From assembly GCA_964635055.1 (NCBI GenBank), contig CAZWMT010000020.1, forward strand, positions 43,156 through 107,155: 64,000 nt of DNA. The letters run 5' to 3'. The translations under genes and the position numbers were made by a program. Every line of letters begins with the position of its first letter. The first letter of the stretch is position 1. The notes beneath the pieces were generated by a model. That model was not told the DNA's origin. It ran no database searches and saw nothing but the letters and a program-made list of their open reading frames with translations. This document shows positions 16,710 through 25,531 of the stretch, piece by piece. This stretch comes from JAEUJM01 sp964635055. GTDB lineage: Bacteria > Actinomycetota > Acidimicrobiia > Acidimicrobiales > DATDAH01.

Positions 16710-19300
16710 GCCAGGCCCGCGGCGGCGCGGGCCTGGTCGAGGGCCTCGTCGAGCGCCGACGCGTCCTTACCGCCGGCCACCGCGAGGTCGGGGCTCTTGC
16801 CGCCCCCGCCTTTCACGGTGCGCGCCGCGTCGGCGATGAGCGCCGATGCGTCGAGCCCGCTGTCCTTGGCGGCGGCGGCGACCAACGCCACCCCGCCCTC
16901 GTCCGGTGCGCCACCGAGCACGACGGCGCGGAGGCCGAGGTCGCGGATGGCGACCGCCAGGTCTCGCAGGTCGTCGCGGGGCACGCCATCGGCCCGAGCG
17001 ACCACGACACCGTCGACCGCGGTGGCGGCCAACTCCGACGCCCGGCCGGTGGCGGCCTGACGGCGCAGCGCCCTCAGCTCGTCGCGAGCCGTCTTCAGCT
17101 CGGCCAGTCGCTTCTCGAGGCCCTCGACCACCTCGTCGGGGGGCACACCGAGCAGGGCGGCAGTACGACCGAGCAGCGCCTCCTCGCGCCGGAGGCGCTC
17201 GATGGGGCCGGTACCGGTGACGGCCTCGATGCGGCGCAGGTTCGATCCGATCGACCCCTCGGAGATGATCTTCACCGGGCCGATGTCGCCGGTGGCCCGC
17301 ACATGGGTGCCACCGCACAGCTCGACCGACTGCTTGCCCGCTTCGAGCACGCGCACGATGTCGCCGTACTTGTCGCCGAAGAAGGCGATGGCCCCCACCG
17401 CCTCGGCGTTGGCCTTGGTGGTCTCGTAATGGCGAACGGGGTCGTTGGCCAGGACCTCACGGTTCACGAGGTCCTCGATGGCGACCAGCTCGACGTCGGT
17501 GACCGGCTCGTAGTGGCTGAAGTCGAACCGCAGGCGGTCGTCGGTGACCATCGAGCCCTGCTGCTTGACGTGGTCGCCCAGCACCCGACGCAAGGCCCAG
17601 TGCAGCAGGTGGGTGCCGGTGTGGTTGCGACGGATCGCGTTGCGGCGGTCGACGTCGATGGCCGCGGTGGCCACCTGGCCGGCGGTGATGTCGCCCTCGA
17701 CGAGGCGCACGGAGTGGCGGTGGAGCCCGGGCAGGGCATAGGTGGTGTCGAGCACCTCCGCCCGACCGGTGTCGGTGCTCATCGTCCCCGTGTCGCCGAC
17801 CTGGCCACCCGACTCGGCGTAGAACGGTGTGTGGTCGAGGAACACCGCACCCGTGGTGACCCCCTCGGTGTCGGTGGCAAGATCGGTCACCGCCAGCACG
17901 CGCGCCGTCGTCTCGCTCTCCTCCCGACCGGTGAAGTCGGTGGGGCCGAACTGGTCGAGCACCTCGTGGTAGCGCTCGATGTCGCCCGCGGCGGGACCGG
18001 CCGCCTTCCGGGCGTCCTTGGCCCGGGCCCGCTGCTCGGCCATGGCGGCCTCGAACCCGTCGTCGTCGACGGCGATGCCCCGCTCGGACGCGATCTCCTG
18101 GGTCACCTCGAGGGGGAACCCGTAGGTGTCGTGCAGCGTGAACGCCACCCGGCCGTCGAGGACCGCACTGCCCTCCAGGCGGGCCAGCTCCTCGTCCAAC
18201 AGCACCGACCCGCTCTTCAGGGTCTGGCGGAACCGGCGTTCCTCACGGTCGACCACGCCCCGCACGAAGTCGTGGTTCTTGCGCAGCTCGGGGTAGTCGT
18301 CGCCCATGATCGCCACCACCTCGTCGACCAGCGCGGGGGTGACCACCTCCTCGACGCCGAGCAGGTAGGCATGGCGGACGGCGCGACGCATGATGCGGCG
18401 CAGCACGTAGCCGCGGTCCTCGTTGGACGGGAACACCCCGTCGCTGATCAGGAACGTCATGGTGCGGGCGTGCTCGGCCAGGATGCGCAGCGACACGTCG
18501 GCGGCGGCGTCGCCGCCGTAGGTGACCCCCGAGAGCTCCGCCGCCCGGCCGATCAAGCGGGCCAGCTCGTCGGTGTCGAACACCGAGTCGACGCCCTGCA
18601 GCACCGCCAGGTTCCGTTCGAGGCCGAACCCGGTGTCGATGCTGGGCTTCGGGAGGGGCACCAGCGAGCCGTCGGCCTGGCGCTCGAACTCCATGAACAC
18701 CAGGTTCCAGATCTCGACGAAGCGTTCCTCGCCACCGTGGGCAGGGCCCCCGTCGGCCCCGTAGGTCGGGCCCTTGTCCCAGAAGATCTCCGAGCAGGGG
18801 CCACAGGGACCGGTGTCGCCCATGCGCCAGAAGTTGTCCTCGTCGAGGCGCTGGATGCGCTCGACGGGCACCCCGACCGCGTCGCGCCAGATGGCCTCGG
18901 CATCGTCGTCCGAGACGTGCACGGTGATCCAGAGCCGCTCCGGGTCGAGTGCCAGGGTCTCGGTGAGGAACTCCCAGGCCAACGGGATGGCCCGCGCCTT
19001 GAAGTAGTCGCCGAAGCTGAAGTTGCCGCACATCTCGAAGAAGCTGAGGTGGCGGGTGGTGCGACCGACCTCATCGAGGTCGTTCTGCTTCCCGCCGGCG
19101 CGCACGCACTTCTGCACCGAGGTCGCCCGCGGATAGGGCGCCGGTTGCTCCCCCGTCAGGTAGGGCGCGAAGGGCACCATCCCCGCGATGGTGAACAGCA
19201 CCGTGGCGTCGTGAGGGATGAGGCTGGCCGACGGCACCACCGTGTGGCCCCGCTCCTCGAAGTAGCCCAGGAAGGCCCGTCGCAGCTCGTTCGCCTGCAC
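16706..19300 (-). CDS. alaS: Alanyl-tRNA synthetase
   Basis: The 864-residue protein has the class II aminoacylation core (AFLGYFEERGHTVVPSASLI, then SVQKCVRAGGKQNDLDEVG), the tRNA-binding region, and an editing domain with HTGTHLLHWALR and CGGTHVRATGD zinc ligands. The C-terminal oligomerisation domain ends with the conserved GGGGKSPDLAVAGGKD. GTG 19300 lies six bases after TACATT, so the transcript is probably leaderless. It starts the coupled run alaS-ruvX-mltG-aroE. Confidence 0.98.
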   Translation of the reverse strand: MQANELRRAFLGYFEERGHTVVPSASLIPHDATVLFTIAGMVPFAPYLTGEQPAPYPRATSVQKCVRAGGKQNDLDEVGRTTRHLSFFEMCGNFSFGDYFKARAIPLAWEFLTETLALDPERLWITVHVSDDDAEAIWRDAVGVPVERIQRLDEDNFWRMGDTGPCGPCSEIFWDKGPTYGADGGPAHGGEERFVEIWNLVFMEFERQADGSLVPLPKPSIDTGFGLERNLAVLQGVDSVFDTDELARLIGRAAELSGVTYGGDAAADVSLRILAEHARTMTFLISDGVFPSNEDRGYVLRRIMRRAVRHAYLLGVEEVVTPALVDEVVAIMGDDYPELRKNHDFVRGVVDREERRFRQTLKSGSVLLDEELARLEGSAVLDGRVAFTLHDTYGFPLEVTQEIASERGIAVDDDGFEAAMAEQRARAKDARKAAGPAAGDIERYHEVLDQFGPTDFTGREESETTARVLAVTDLATDTEGVTTGAVFLDHTPFYAESGGQVGDTGTMSTDTGRAEVLDTTYALPGLHRHSVRLVEGDITAGQVATAAIDVDRRNAIRRNHTGTHLLHWALRRVLGDHVKQQGSMVTDDRLRFDFSHYEPVTDVELVAIEDLVNREVLANDPVRHYETTKANAEAVGAIAFFGDKYGDIVRVLEAGKQSVELCGGTHVRATGDIGPVKIISEGSIGSNLRRIEAVTGTGPIERLRREEALLGRTAALLGVPPDEVVEGLEKRLAELKTARDELRALRRQAATGRASELAATAVDGVVVARADGVPRDDLRDLAVAIRDLGLRAVVLGGAPDEGGVALVAAAAKDSGLDASALIADAARTVKGGGGKSPDLAVAGGKDASALDEALDQARAAAGLA

Positions 19301-19306
19301 CCCGAC

Positions 19307-19312
19307 AATGTA
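19307..19312 (-). promoter_or_regulatory. -10 box of the alaS-ruvX-mltG-aroE operon (leaderless type)
   Basis: TACATT on the minus strand ends six bases before GTG 19300. It lies in the 25-base gap after the upstream small gene. Confidence 0.5.
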
Positions 19313-19325
19313 GGGGGTGCGCTGG

Positions 19326-19613
19326 TCAGTTCGGAGACGACTTGACGGCCAGGGCCGGGCGCTCCGTGGTCGCGGCGCGGCCGCGCTCGAACTCGGTGCG
19401 AAGCTCGGCCTCGCGCTCGCGCATGGCCAATCGCCCTTCGAACACGGCGTCGTGCAGGTCGTCCCACCGGTCCCGCAGGCGCGCGCCCACCGCGCCGGCC
19501 ACCTGCACCGGTGCCAGCTGCCGGGCTTTCGACCGGGCCACGGTCAGCCCCCACAGGGTGGTGGCGCTGCCCACGACCGCGCCCATCACGAACCAGGTCA
19601 GCCGCTTGATCAC
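19326..19613 (-). CDS. Small membrane-anchored protein, DUF6167-like
   Basis: A 95-residue protein that begins VIKRLTWFVMGAVVGSATTL, one membrane segment, followed by a charged helical tail (RWDDLHDAVFEGRLAMREREAELRTEFERG). Similar small proteins lie between the DUF948 gene and alaS in many actinobacteria, which is the main basis for the call. GTG 19613 was chosen because it begins the hydrophobic segment and follows the upstream gene by eight bases. Function is unknown. Confidence 0.7.
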   Translation of the reverse strand: MIKRLTWFVMGAVVGSATTLWGLTVARSKARQLAPVQVAGAVGARLRDRWDDLHDAVFEGRLAMREREAELRTEFERGRAATTERPALAVKSSPN

Positions 19614-19621
19614 ACCGCTCC

Positions 19622-19978
19622 TCAGCTCGTTCGACGCAGCCGCTGGGCGGCGCGGTTGGTGCCGGCGGCGATGGCCAAGGCCTTGATCACCGGCGTGGAC
19701 AGGGCATCGGTGGTCAGGCGGGCCCGCGCCTCGGCGGCCGCGGTGATGCGCTCGGCCGCGTCGAGCAGCCCGTCGGTGCGGTCCATCTCGGACTCGGCGT
19801 GGCCGACCGCGTGCTGCAGGGCGTCGACCGTTGCCGCGGTCTCCGACCGGAGGTGCTCGACCTCGGCGTTCAACGCCCGCACCGCCCGGGCCAGCCACGC
19901 GACGACGGCCACCAGCAGGCACAACGCGATCGTGCTGGCCACCGCCACGACCAGCGCGGTGATCTCGACGGCGCTCAC
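19622..19978 (-). CDS. DUF948 family membrane protein
   Basis: A 118-residue protein with one N-terminal membrane helix (ALVVAVASTIALCLLVAVVAWLA) followed by a long amphipathic helix (LNAEVEHLRSETAATVDALQ), the DUF948 layout. The C-terminus keeps the family's TPVIKALAIAAGT segment. Its GTG start overlaps the rarA stop by four bases. Role unknown; the position before alaS is conserved. Confidence 0.8.
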   Translation of the reverse strand: MSAVEITALVVAVASTIALCLLVAVVAWLARAVRALNAEVEHLRSETAATVDALQHAVGHAESEMDRTDGLLDAAERITAAAEARARLTTDALSTPVIKALAIAAGTNRAAQRLRRTS

Positions 19979-21297
19979 GTGTCGCGGTCCCGTCCGCGCA
20001 TGCGCTCCGCGATCTCCTCCTCCGCACCGTGCGGTGTCGGCTCGTAGTAGACCCTGCCCGCCAGGTGCTCGGGCCGGTAGTCCTGCGGCACCCAGCCTCG
20101 CGGGTCGTCATGAGGATACCGGTAGCCCGCGCCGTGGCCGAGACGGGCGGCCCCCTGGTAGTGGCTGTCGCGCAGGTGGGCCGGCACCTCGCCCCGGGGC
20201 TGGTCGCGCACATCGGCCTCGGCCCGGCCGAGGGCCACCATCACGCCGTTCGACTTGGGCGCCGTGGCCAGGTAGATGGTGGCCTGGGCCAGGTTCAGCT
20301 TGGCCTCGGGCAGCCCCACGAACTCGAGGGCACGCGCCGCCGCGTCCGCTACCACCAGGGCGTGGGGGTCGGCCATGCCCACGTCCTCGGACGCCAGGAT
20401 GACGAGGCGGCGGGCGATGAACCGGGCGTCCTCCCCGGATGCGAACATGAGGGCCAGCCAGTAGAGGGCGGCGTCCGGGTCCGAGCCGCGGATGCTCTTG
20501 ATGAGCGCGCTCACGACGTCGTAGTGGTCGTCGCGCCCGTAGCGGTGTGCCTTGGTGTCGAGCGCGGCCTCGGCGTGGGTCACCGTCACGTGCGGTGGGC
20601 CCGCCGCATCACTGGCTGCATCCCCGGCTGCATCGACCGCCAGCGCGACCGCCACCTCGAGCGCGGTGAGCGCGTGGCGACCGTCGCCCGCCGAGCGCAG
20701 GATGAGCAGGTCGAGGGCGCCGTCGTCGGCGGTGGCGCCCTCGGCCTCGAGCCCCCGCTTCAGCAGGACCCGCAACGAGGCGTCGTCGAGCGGCTCGAGC
20801 CGGAACAGCGTGGACCGCGACAGCAGCGGCGGGTTGACCTCGAAGTAGGGGTTCTCCGTCGTGGCCCCGACGAGGACCAACAGCCCGGTCTCCACCACAG
20901 GGAGGAGCGCGTCCTGTTGGGTCTTGTTGAAGCGGTGCACCTCGTCGAGGAACAAGATGGTGCCCTGGCCGTGCTCGCCGAGCCGGCGCTCGGCGGCGAG
21001 GATCACCTCGCGGACGTCCTTCACGCCGGCGGTCACCGCGGACAGCGCCACGAACGCCTTCGACGAGCGTGAGGCCAGCAGCCGGGCCAGGGTGGTCTTG
21101 CCGGTGCCCGGCGGGCCCCAGAGGATCACCGACGACAGCCGGTCGGCATCGACCAGCGCCCGGAGCGGCCGCCCGGGGCCGAGCAGGTGGTCCTGGCCCA
21201 CGACGTCGTCCAGCGATGCGGGCCGCAGGCGGTCGGCCAGCGGCGCGGACCGGCGCAGGCGTTCGTCCGCCGCGGCGCCGAAGAGGTCGTTGGCCAT
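19975..21297 (-). CDS. rarA: Replication-associated recombination AAA+ ATPase RarA (MgsA)
   Basis: RarA acts at stalled replication forks. The 440-residue protein from ATG 21297 starts MANDLFGAAADERLRRSAPL, then RPASLDDVVGQDHLLGPG. Walker A is WGPPGTGKTTL (60-70), and Walker B is TILFLDEVHRFNKTQQDALL. The sensor and lid regions and the C-terminal tetramerisation domain (YRYPHDDPRGWVPQDYRP) are present. A longer reading upstream lacks family sequence. TACCCT lies eight bases before the ATG. Confidence 0.95.
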   Translation of the reverse strand: MANDLFGAAADERLRRSAPLADRLRPASLDDVVGQDHLLGPGRPLRALVDADRLSSVILWGPPGTGKTTLARLLASRSSKAFVALSAVTAGVKDVREVILAAERRLGEHGQGTILFLDEVHRFNKTQQDALLPVVETGLLVLVGATTENPYFEVNPPLLSRSTLFRLEPLDDASLRVLLKRGLEAEGATADDGALDLLILRSAGDGRHALTALEVAVALAVDAAGDAASDAAGPPHVTVTHAEAALDTKAHRYGRDDHYDVVSALIKSIRGSDPDAALYWLALMFASGEDARFIARRLVILASEDVGMADPHALVVADAAARALEFVGLPEAKLNLAQATIYLATAPKSNGVMVALGRAEADVRDQPRGEVPAHLRDSHYQGAARLGHGAGYRYPHDDPRGWVPQDYRPEHLAGRVYYEPTPHGAEEEIAERMRGRDRDT

Positions 21298-21305
21298 CTC
21301 CGCGG

Positions 21306-21311
21306 AGGGTA
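21306..21311 (-). promoter_or_regulatory. -10 box of rarA (near-leaderless type)
   Basis: TACCCT on the minus strand ends eight bases before ATG 21297. Confidence 0.4.
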
Positions 21312-21374
21312 CCCCGCCCGCCCGCCAGGCCGTAGCCCACCCGCCCACCCGCCGGTGCCCGGTCCGGCGTGTGC

Positions 21375-21380
21375 CACGAT
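21375..21380 (+). promoter_or_regulatory. -10 box candidate of the gene at 21387 (leaderless type)
   Basis: CACGAT keeps the two most conserved positions of TANNNT (A2 and T6) and ends six bases before the GTG start. It supports that start over an upstream ATG in the same frame region. Confidence 0.35.
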
Positions 21381-21386
21381 CATGGG

Positions 21387-22094
21387 GTGCCGACGGCGCT
21401 CGTGGTGCTCTTCTACCTGTGGTTGGCCGTCTCGGTCGTGATCCTGGTGCAGCGGGTGATCACCCGCAGGCGGCGCCGCACCCCGGTGGCCAGGACCGCG
21501 CCGGGTGCGCCGATCATCCCGGCGGACTGGGCACCACCCGATCAGCCGCTCGCACCGCCCGAGCCCGGGGTGTCTCCCGGCCCGGCGGCGTCTCCCGACC
21601 CGGTGGTGGCACCGCGCGACCCGGCGTCGCCGGTGGTCGCCACCCCCACCGACCGCCCGCCCGCGAACTGGCCGCCCGCACCGGCGCAACCCGGGACGAC
21701 ACCGCCACCACGGCCCCCGGGCCTGTCGTCGAGCGCGGCCGCCACCCGTCCCGGAGCCGGCTCGGCCTCGCTCATGGAGGCCCTGGCGGGGATCACCCTG
21801 CCGTGCGACCTGGTCCCGCTGACCTCGGCCGAGGGACGTGTGCTCGGCAATCGCGACCTGCTCCTGATCACGTCGGGCCACTCCGGCTTCGAGGTCGGAC
21901 GCGCCCTCGGCCAGGCGATCGAGGCCCTTGGCTACACGCTCACGCCGATGGCCAACAACGACCTCGTGGCCGTCCGTGGCAACGACCGCATCACCATCGA
22001 CGTCCACGAGCACCCGGAAGCGCTCTTGTCGGGCAAGCGCCAGGAGTTCCCGACGGCCAAGGCCGGCGACGTGGTGGTGGAGCTGCGCCTCTAG
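21387..22094 (+). CDS. Single-pass membrane protein of unknown function
   Basis: Not recognised. The 235-residue product has an N-terminal membrane helix (ALVVLFYLWLAVSVVILVQ), an RRRRR stop-transfer, and a proline-rich linker of about 100 residues. It ends in a compact C-terminal domain of about 105 residues (LMEALAGITLPCDLVPLTSA to AGDVVVELRL). That domain contains FEVGRALGQAIEALGYTLTP and looks folded. GTG 21387 was chosen because it starts the hydrophobic helix and lies six bases after a -10 candidate. It converges on aspS with 12 bases between stops. Confidence 0.75.
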   Translation: MPTALVVLFYLWLAVSVVILVQRVITRRRRRTPVARTAPGAPIIPADWAPPDQPLAPPEPGVSPGPAASPDPVVAPRDPASPVVATPTDRPPANWPPAPAQPGTTPPPRPPGLSSSAAATRPGAGSASLMEALAGITLPCDLVPLTSAEGRVLGNRDLLLITSGHSGFEVGRALGQAIEALGYTLTPMANNDLVAVRGNDRITIDVHEHPEALLSGKRQEFPTAKAGDVVVELRL

Positions 22095-22106
22095 CGCCGC
22101 CTCAGG

Positions 22107-23858
22107 TCACGCCTTGGGGGGCAGGAGGCGCAGGCCCAGCTCGGTGAGCTGATCGGCGTCGATGGGTGTGGGGGCCGAGGTGAGCGGGTCGGCTCCGGAC
22201 TGGGTCTTCGGGAAGGCGATGACCTCGCGGATGTTCTCCTCGCCGGCAAGGAGCGCCACCAGCCGGTCGATGCCGAAGGCGAAGCCGGCATGGGGCGGCG
22301 CCCCGTAGCGGAACGCCTCCAGCAGGAAGCCGAACTTCAGCGTCGCCTCCTCCTCGGTGATGCCGAGCGCGGCGAAGATCTTGTGCTGCACGTCACTGCG
22401 GTGGATCCGGACCGAGCCCGAGCCCAGCTCCCACCCGTTGAGCACCAGGTCGTAGGCCTGTGAGCGGATCTCCAGCAGTGCCTCGCCGCCCTCGTCGAGC
22501 CGGTGCAGGTCGTCGAGGTTGGGCATGGTGAAGGGGTGGTGCGCCGACACCGGGCGGCCGTTCTCGTCGATGGACTCGAACAGGGGGAAGTCCACCACCC
22601 ACAAGAAGTTGAGCCCGCCCTCGGTGACCGGCGGGCGGCCCAGCGCGAGTCGCAGCAGGCCGAGCACGTGGCGCACCGCCGGGCGCTCGTCGGCCACCAG
22701 CAGCAGCAGGTCGCCGGGCTCGGCCTCGGTGGCGGCGACGAGGCCCGACAGCTCGTCGTCGGAGAGGAACTTGGCCACGGGAGACGCCAGCGTCCCGCCC
22801 TCCTCGACCTTCATCCACACCAGGCCCTTGGCCCCGAACCGCTTGGCGTCGTCGGTCAGGCTGTCGAGCTGGTTCCTCGTCGTGGTCGCCGCCCCCGGCA
22901 CCCGGATGCCCTTCACGCACGGCGCCTTGAACGCGTTGAACCCCGTGCCCGCGAACAGCTCGGTGAGCTCGACCAGCTCCATCCCGAAGCGCACGTCGGG
23001 CTTGTCGCTGCCGTAGCGCTCCATGGCCTCGTGCCACGTGATCGTGGGGATGGCGCCGGGGCGCTCACCCGTGACCGCCTCGACGGCGTCGAGGACGGCC
23101 TCGGTGGTGAAGGCCAACACGTCGTCCTGGGTGACGAAGCTGGCCTCGAGGTCGAGCTGCATGAACTCGAACTGGCGGTCGGCGCGCAGGTCCTCGTCCC
23201 GCAGGCACCGGGCGATCTGGTAGTAGCGGTCGAGGCCGCCCACCATGCACAGCTGCTTGAACAGCTGCGGGCTCTGCGGCAACGCGTAGAAGGTGCCCGG
23301 ACGCTGTCGCGACGGCACCACGAAGTCGCGAGCGCCCTCGGGCGTCGACGCGATCAGCATGGGCGTCTCCACCTCGGTGAACCCCTGGCGGGCCATCGCC
23401 AGGCGCAGGGACTGGTTCACGGTGGCCCGTATGGCCAGGTTGCGCTGCAGGCGGTCGCGGCGCAGGTCGACGTAGCGGTGCCGCAGGCGCAGGGTCTCGT
23501 CCGTGTCGCCGCGCTCGCCGATGGGGAACGGCGGCGGCTCGGCCTGCGACAGCACCTCGACGGTCGCGTCGCCGATCTCGACCTCACCGCTGGGTAGGGC
23601 CGGGTTGGCGGTGCCCTCAGGACGGCGACGGACGGTGCCGGCGATGCGCACGACGTACTCGGAGCGCAGGTCGTGGCTCCCGTCCACCACGCACTGGATC
23701 ACCCCGGTGCGGTCACGCACGTCGATGAAGGCCAGGTGCTCGCCGTGCTCGCGCCGGGTGGCCACCCAGCCGCACACCGCCACCTCGCGCCCGGCGTCCT
23801 CGGCGCGGAGGTCGCCGCAGTAGTCGGTTCGCATGCCTGCTGCTGGTACGGCGGTCAT
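22107..23858 (-). CDS. aspS: Aspartyl-tRNA synthetase, probably non-discriminating (Asp/Asn)
   Basis: The 583-residue bacterial-type enzyme has an OB-fold anticodon domain (CGWVATRREHGEHLAFIDVR), the class II core (PQSPQLFKQLCMVGG, RCLRDEDLRADRQFEFMQLD), and motif 3 in HAGFAFGIDRLVALLAG. KTQSGADPLTSAP closes the protein. Histidine 38 occupies the position that is His in non-discriminating and Leu in discriminating AspRS (E. coli Leu30). This suggests it also makes Asp-tRNAAsn for GatCAB. Start ATG 23858 has GAGGAG upstream and a TAGCCT box about 50 bases away. Confidence 0.96.
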   Translation of the reverse strand: MTAVPAAGMRTDYCGDLRAEDAGREVAVCGWVATRREHGEHLAFIDVRDRTGVIQCVVDGSHDLRSEYVVRIAGTVRRRPEGTANPALPSGEVEIGDATVEVLSQAEPPPFPIGERGDTDETLRLRHRYVDLRRDRLQRNLAIRATVNQSLRLAMARQGFTEVETPMLIASTPEGARDFVVPSRQRPGTFYALPQSPQLFKQLCMVGGLDRYYQIARCLRDEDLRADRQFEFMQLDLEASFVTQDDVLAFTTEAVLDAVEAVTGERPGAIPTITWHEAMERYGSDKPDVRFGMELVELTELFAGTGFNAFKAPCVKGIRVPGAATTTRNQLDSLTDDAKRFGAKGLVWMKVEEGGTLASPVAKFLSDDELSGLVAATEAEPGDLLLLVADERPAVRHVLGLLRLALGRPPVTEGGLNFLWVVDFPLFESIDENGRPVSAHHPFTMPNLDDLHRLDEGGEALLEIRSQAYDLVLNGWELGSGSVRIHRSDVQHKIFAALGITEEEATLKFGFLLEAFRYGAPPHAGFAFGIDRLVALLAGEENIREVIAFPKTQSGADPLTSAPTPIDADQLTELGLRLLPPKA

Positions 23859-23950
23859 CTGGGGTGATCTTCTCCTCGCCCACCGCGGCGGGCCGGGCAC
23901 GGCGTCCGAGGCTACCGGACCGCCCTGTCGGCCCCGCAGGCCGTTGCGGC

Positions 23951-25531
23951 TCAACCCGTGAAGGCGGGTGCGGTGGCGAACGGGTCGGCGACCGGCGCCA
24001 CGGGGAACGACGGGCACGTGGCCGACGGCGGCGACGGCGGCTGGGGCGCCACAGGGCCGGGATCGCCGGCGCGGCCGACCGTCACCGTCACCTGCTCGAC
24101 GCCGGGATCGGCGACCACCGTGAGGCGGCGGTCGCCAGGCGCCGACGTGACCTCACCGCCGACCACGCGCACGTCGTACCCGGTGGGATACGCCCGGGTG
24201 TTCGTGTCGATCACCGTCGTCGTCCCGTCGGGGAGCGCGGCGCCGTCGGGCGCCGTGGTCGACCAGGTCACCTGGTAGGTACCGCCGACGGCGTCGTAGT
24301 GGGCGCCGAGCGGGGTGCCGGCCACCGCCACGGCATGGGGCCGGGCCAGTGCATCGACGACCGGGCCGTTCACGTTCGCGCCCGTGGCCGGCGCACCCAG
24401 GTCGTGCACGAACTGCTCGTCGTAGGACCAGAACATCCACGGCACCAGCGCCGACTCGAACAGGGCGGTCTGGCGCTGCAGCGTGGCCACGTCGCCCGTC
24501 GCGCCGAACTCCGTGTTGAGCAGCGCCCCACCCGTGCAGTCCGTCCAGTCCACCGCGTTGGCCACCACCGCGGGGTCGAACGCGGGGTCCGTGGTGTACA
24601 CGTGGAAGCTCATGCCGCCGGCGGCGTCGCCTCCGGGCACGTCGATCGACGTGGTCGACTGGCCGAAGTTGAACAGCACCCACGGCTCGCCGAACACCAG
24701 ATGCTCAGCGTCGTGGCGGCGCAGGGCCGCGGTGGCGCGGGCGTAGTAGGCGTCGAGCTCCTCGTGGTCGAGGTCGGGGCAGCCCTGCGGCTGGGTCACG
24801 CACGCCAGATACGTGGTGCCCGGCCAGGGCTCGTTGAGCAGGTCGTAGCCGAGGACGGCGTCGTTGCCGGCGAAGCGGGCGCCGACCGCCTCGAACCAGG
24901 CCGCGGCCCGGTCCTGCAGGCGCACGCCGCCGGGGCCGGGGATGTTGTCCCAGAAGCTCTGGAAGGCGGCCTGGATGGCCGGGTTGGTCAGGTAGTAGAG
25001 CGGGAAGGGCGTGCCCGTGTCGGTGGCGCCGTTGGTGAAGGTCATCCACACCGGGAAGCCGTTGTCGCGGAAGGCCGGGCCCCAGCCGTCCTGATGGAAG
25101 TCGAGCAGCACCCGCAGGCCGTGGCTGGCGAGCGTGTCGACGGTGGCCGCGATCTGGTCGAGGTAGGCGTCGTCGATCTCGCCCGGTGCCGGCATGAGCG
25201 CGTAGGCCTCGATGCCAAGTCGCACGGCGTCGAAGCCGCTGTCGGCCAGCAGTTGCGCGTCGTCGTCGTCGAACCCCGCCTCGGCCGGGTCGAGCGGTGG
25301 CGTCTTGCGCACCAGGTTCACGCCACGCAGCAGGAGCACCCTGCCCTCGGCATCGGTCAACCAGCGGCCCACGTGGCCGACGGGCCCGGCCGGCAGGCCT
25401 TCGGGGTGATCGGACCCCTGTGCCGCCGCCGGCGAGGCCAGCGGGCCGGCCAGGGCCGCCATCAGCAGCGCGACGGTGAGCAGCACCCCGACGGCGGTGT
25501 GCGCCGCTCGGGCCCCGCCCTCGTGGCTCAC
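23951..25531 (-). CDS. Secreted glycoside hydrolase family 5, endoglycoceramidase-like
   Basis: A signal peptide (about 1-38, hydrophobic VGVLLTVALLMAALAGPLA, cut near ASPAAAQG) precedes a GH5 barrel. LLLRGVNLVRKTPPL and FDAVRLGIEAYALMPAPGEI resemble endoglycoceramidases, which release the glycan from glycosphingolipids. The acid/base glutamate is in YDLLNEPWPG (Glu234) and the nucleophile in LLNTEFGAT (Glu341). A beta-rich C-terminal domain follows. GTG 25531 overlaps the relA stop by four bases, an odd pairing for a secreted enzyme. The substrate is inferred; other GH5 activities are possible. Confidence 0.85.
   Translation of the reverse strand: MSHEGGARAAHTAVGVLLTVALLMAALAGPLASPAAAQGSDHPEGLPAGPVGHVGRWLTDAEGRVLLLRGVNLVRKTPPLDPAEAGFDDDDAQLLADSGFDAVRLGIEAYALMPAPGEIDDAYLDQIAATVDTLASHGLRVLLDFHQDGWGPAFRDNGFPVWMTFTNGATDTGTPFPLYYLTNPAIQAAFQSFWDNIPGPGGVRLQDRAAAWFEAVGARFAGNDAVLGYDLLNEPWPGTTYLACVTQPQGCPDLDHEELDAYYARATAALRRHDAEHLVFGEPWVLFNFGQSTTSIDVPGGDAAGGMSFHVYTTDPAFDPAVVANAVDWTDCTGGALLNTEFGATGDVATLQRQTALFESALVPWMFWSYDEQFVHDLGAPATGANVNGPVVDALARPHAVAVAGTPLGAHYDAVGGTYQVTWSTTAPDGAALPDGTTTVIDTNTRAYPTGYDVRVVGGEVTSAPGDRRLTVVADPGVEQVTVTVGRAGDPGPVAPQPPSPPSATCPSFPVAPVADPFATAPAFTG

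Noticed and set aside
22084..22132. TGCGCCTC/GAGGCGCA inverted repeat as a shared terminator of the 21.4 kb gene and aspS.
   Set aside because: The loop is 33 bases, both arms lie in coding sequence, and no U-tract follows.
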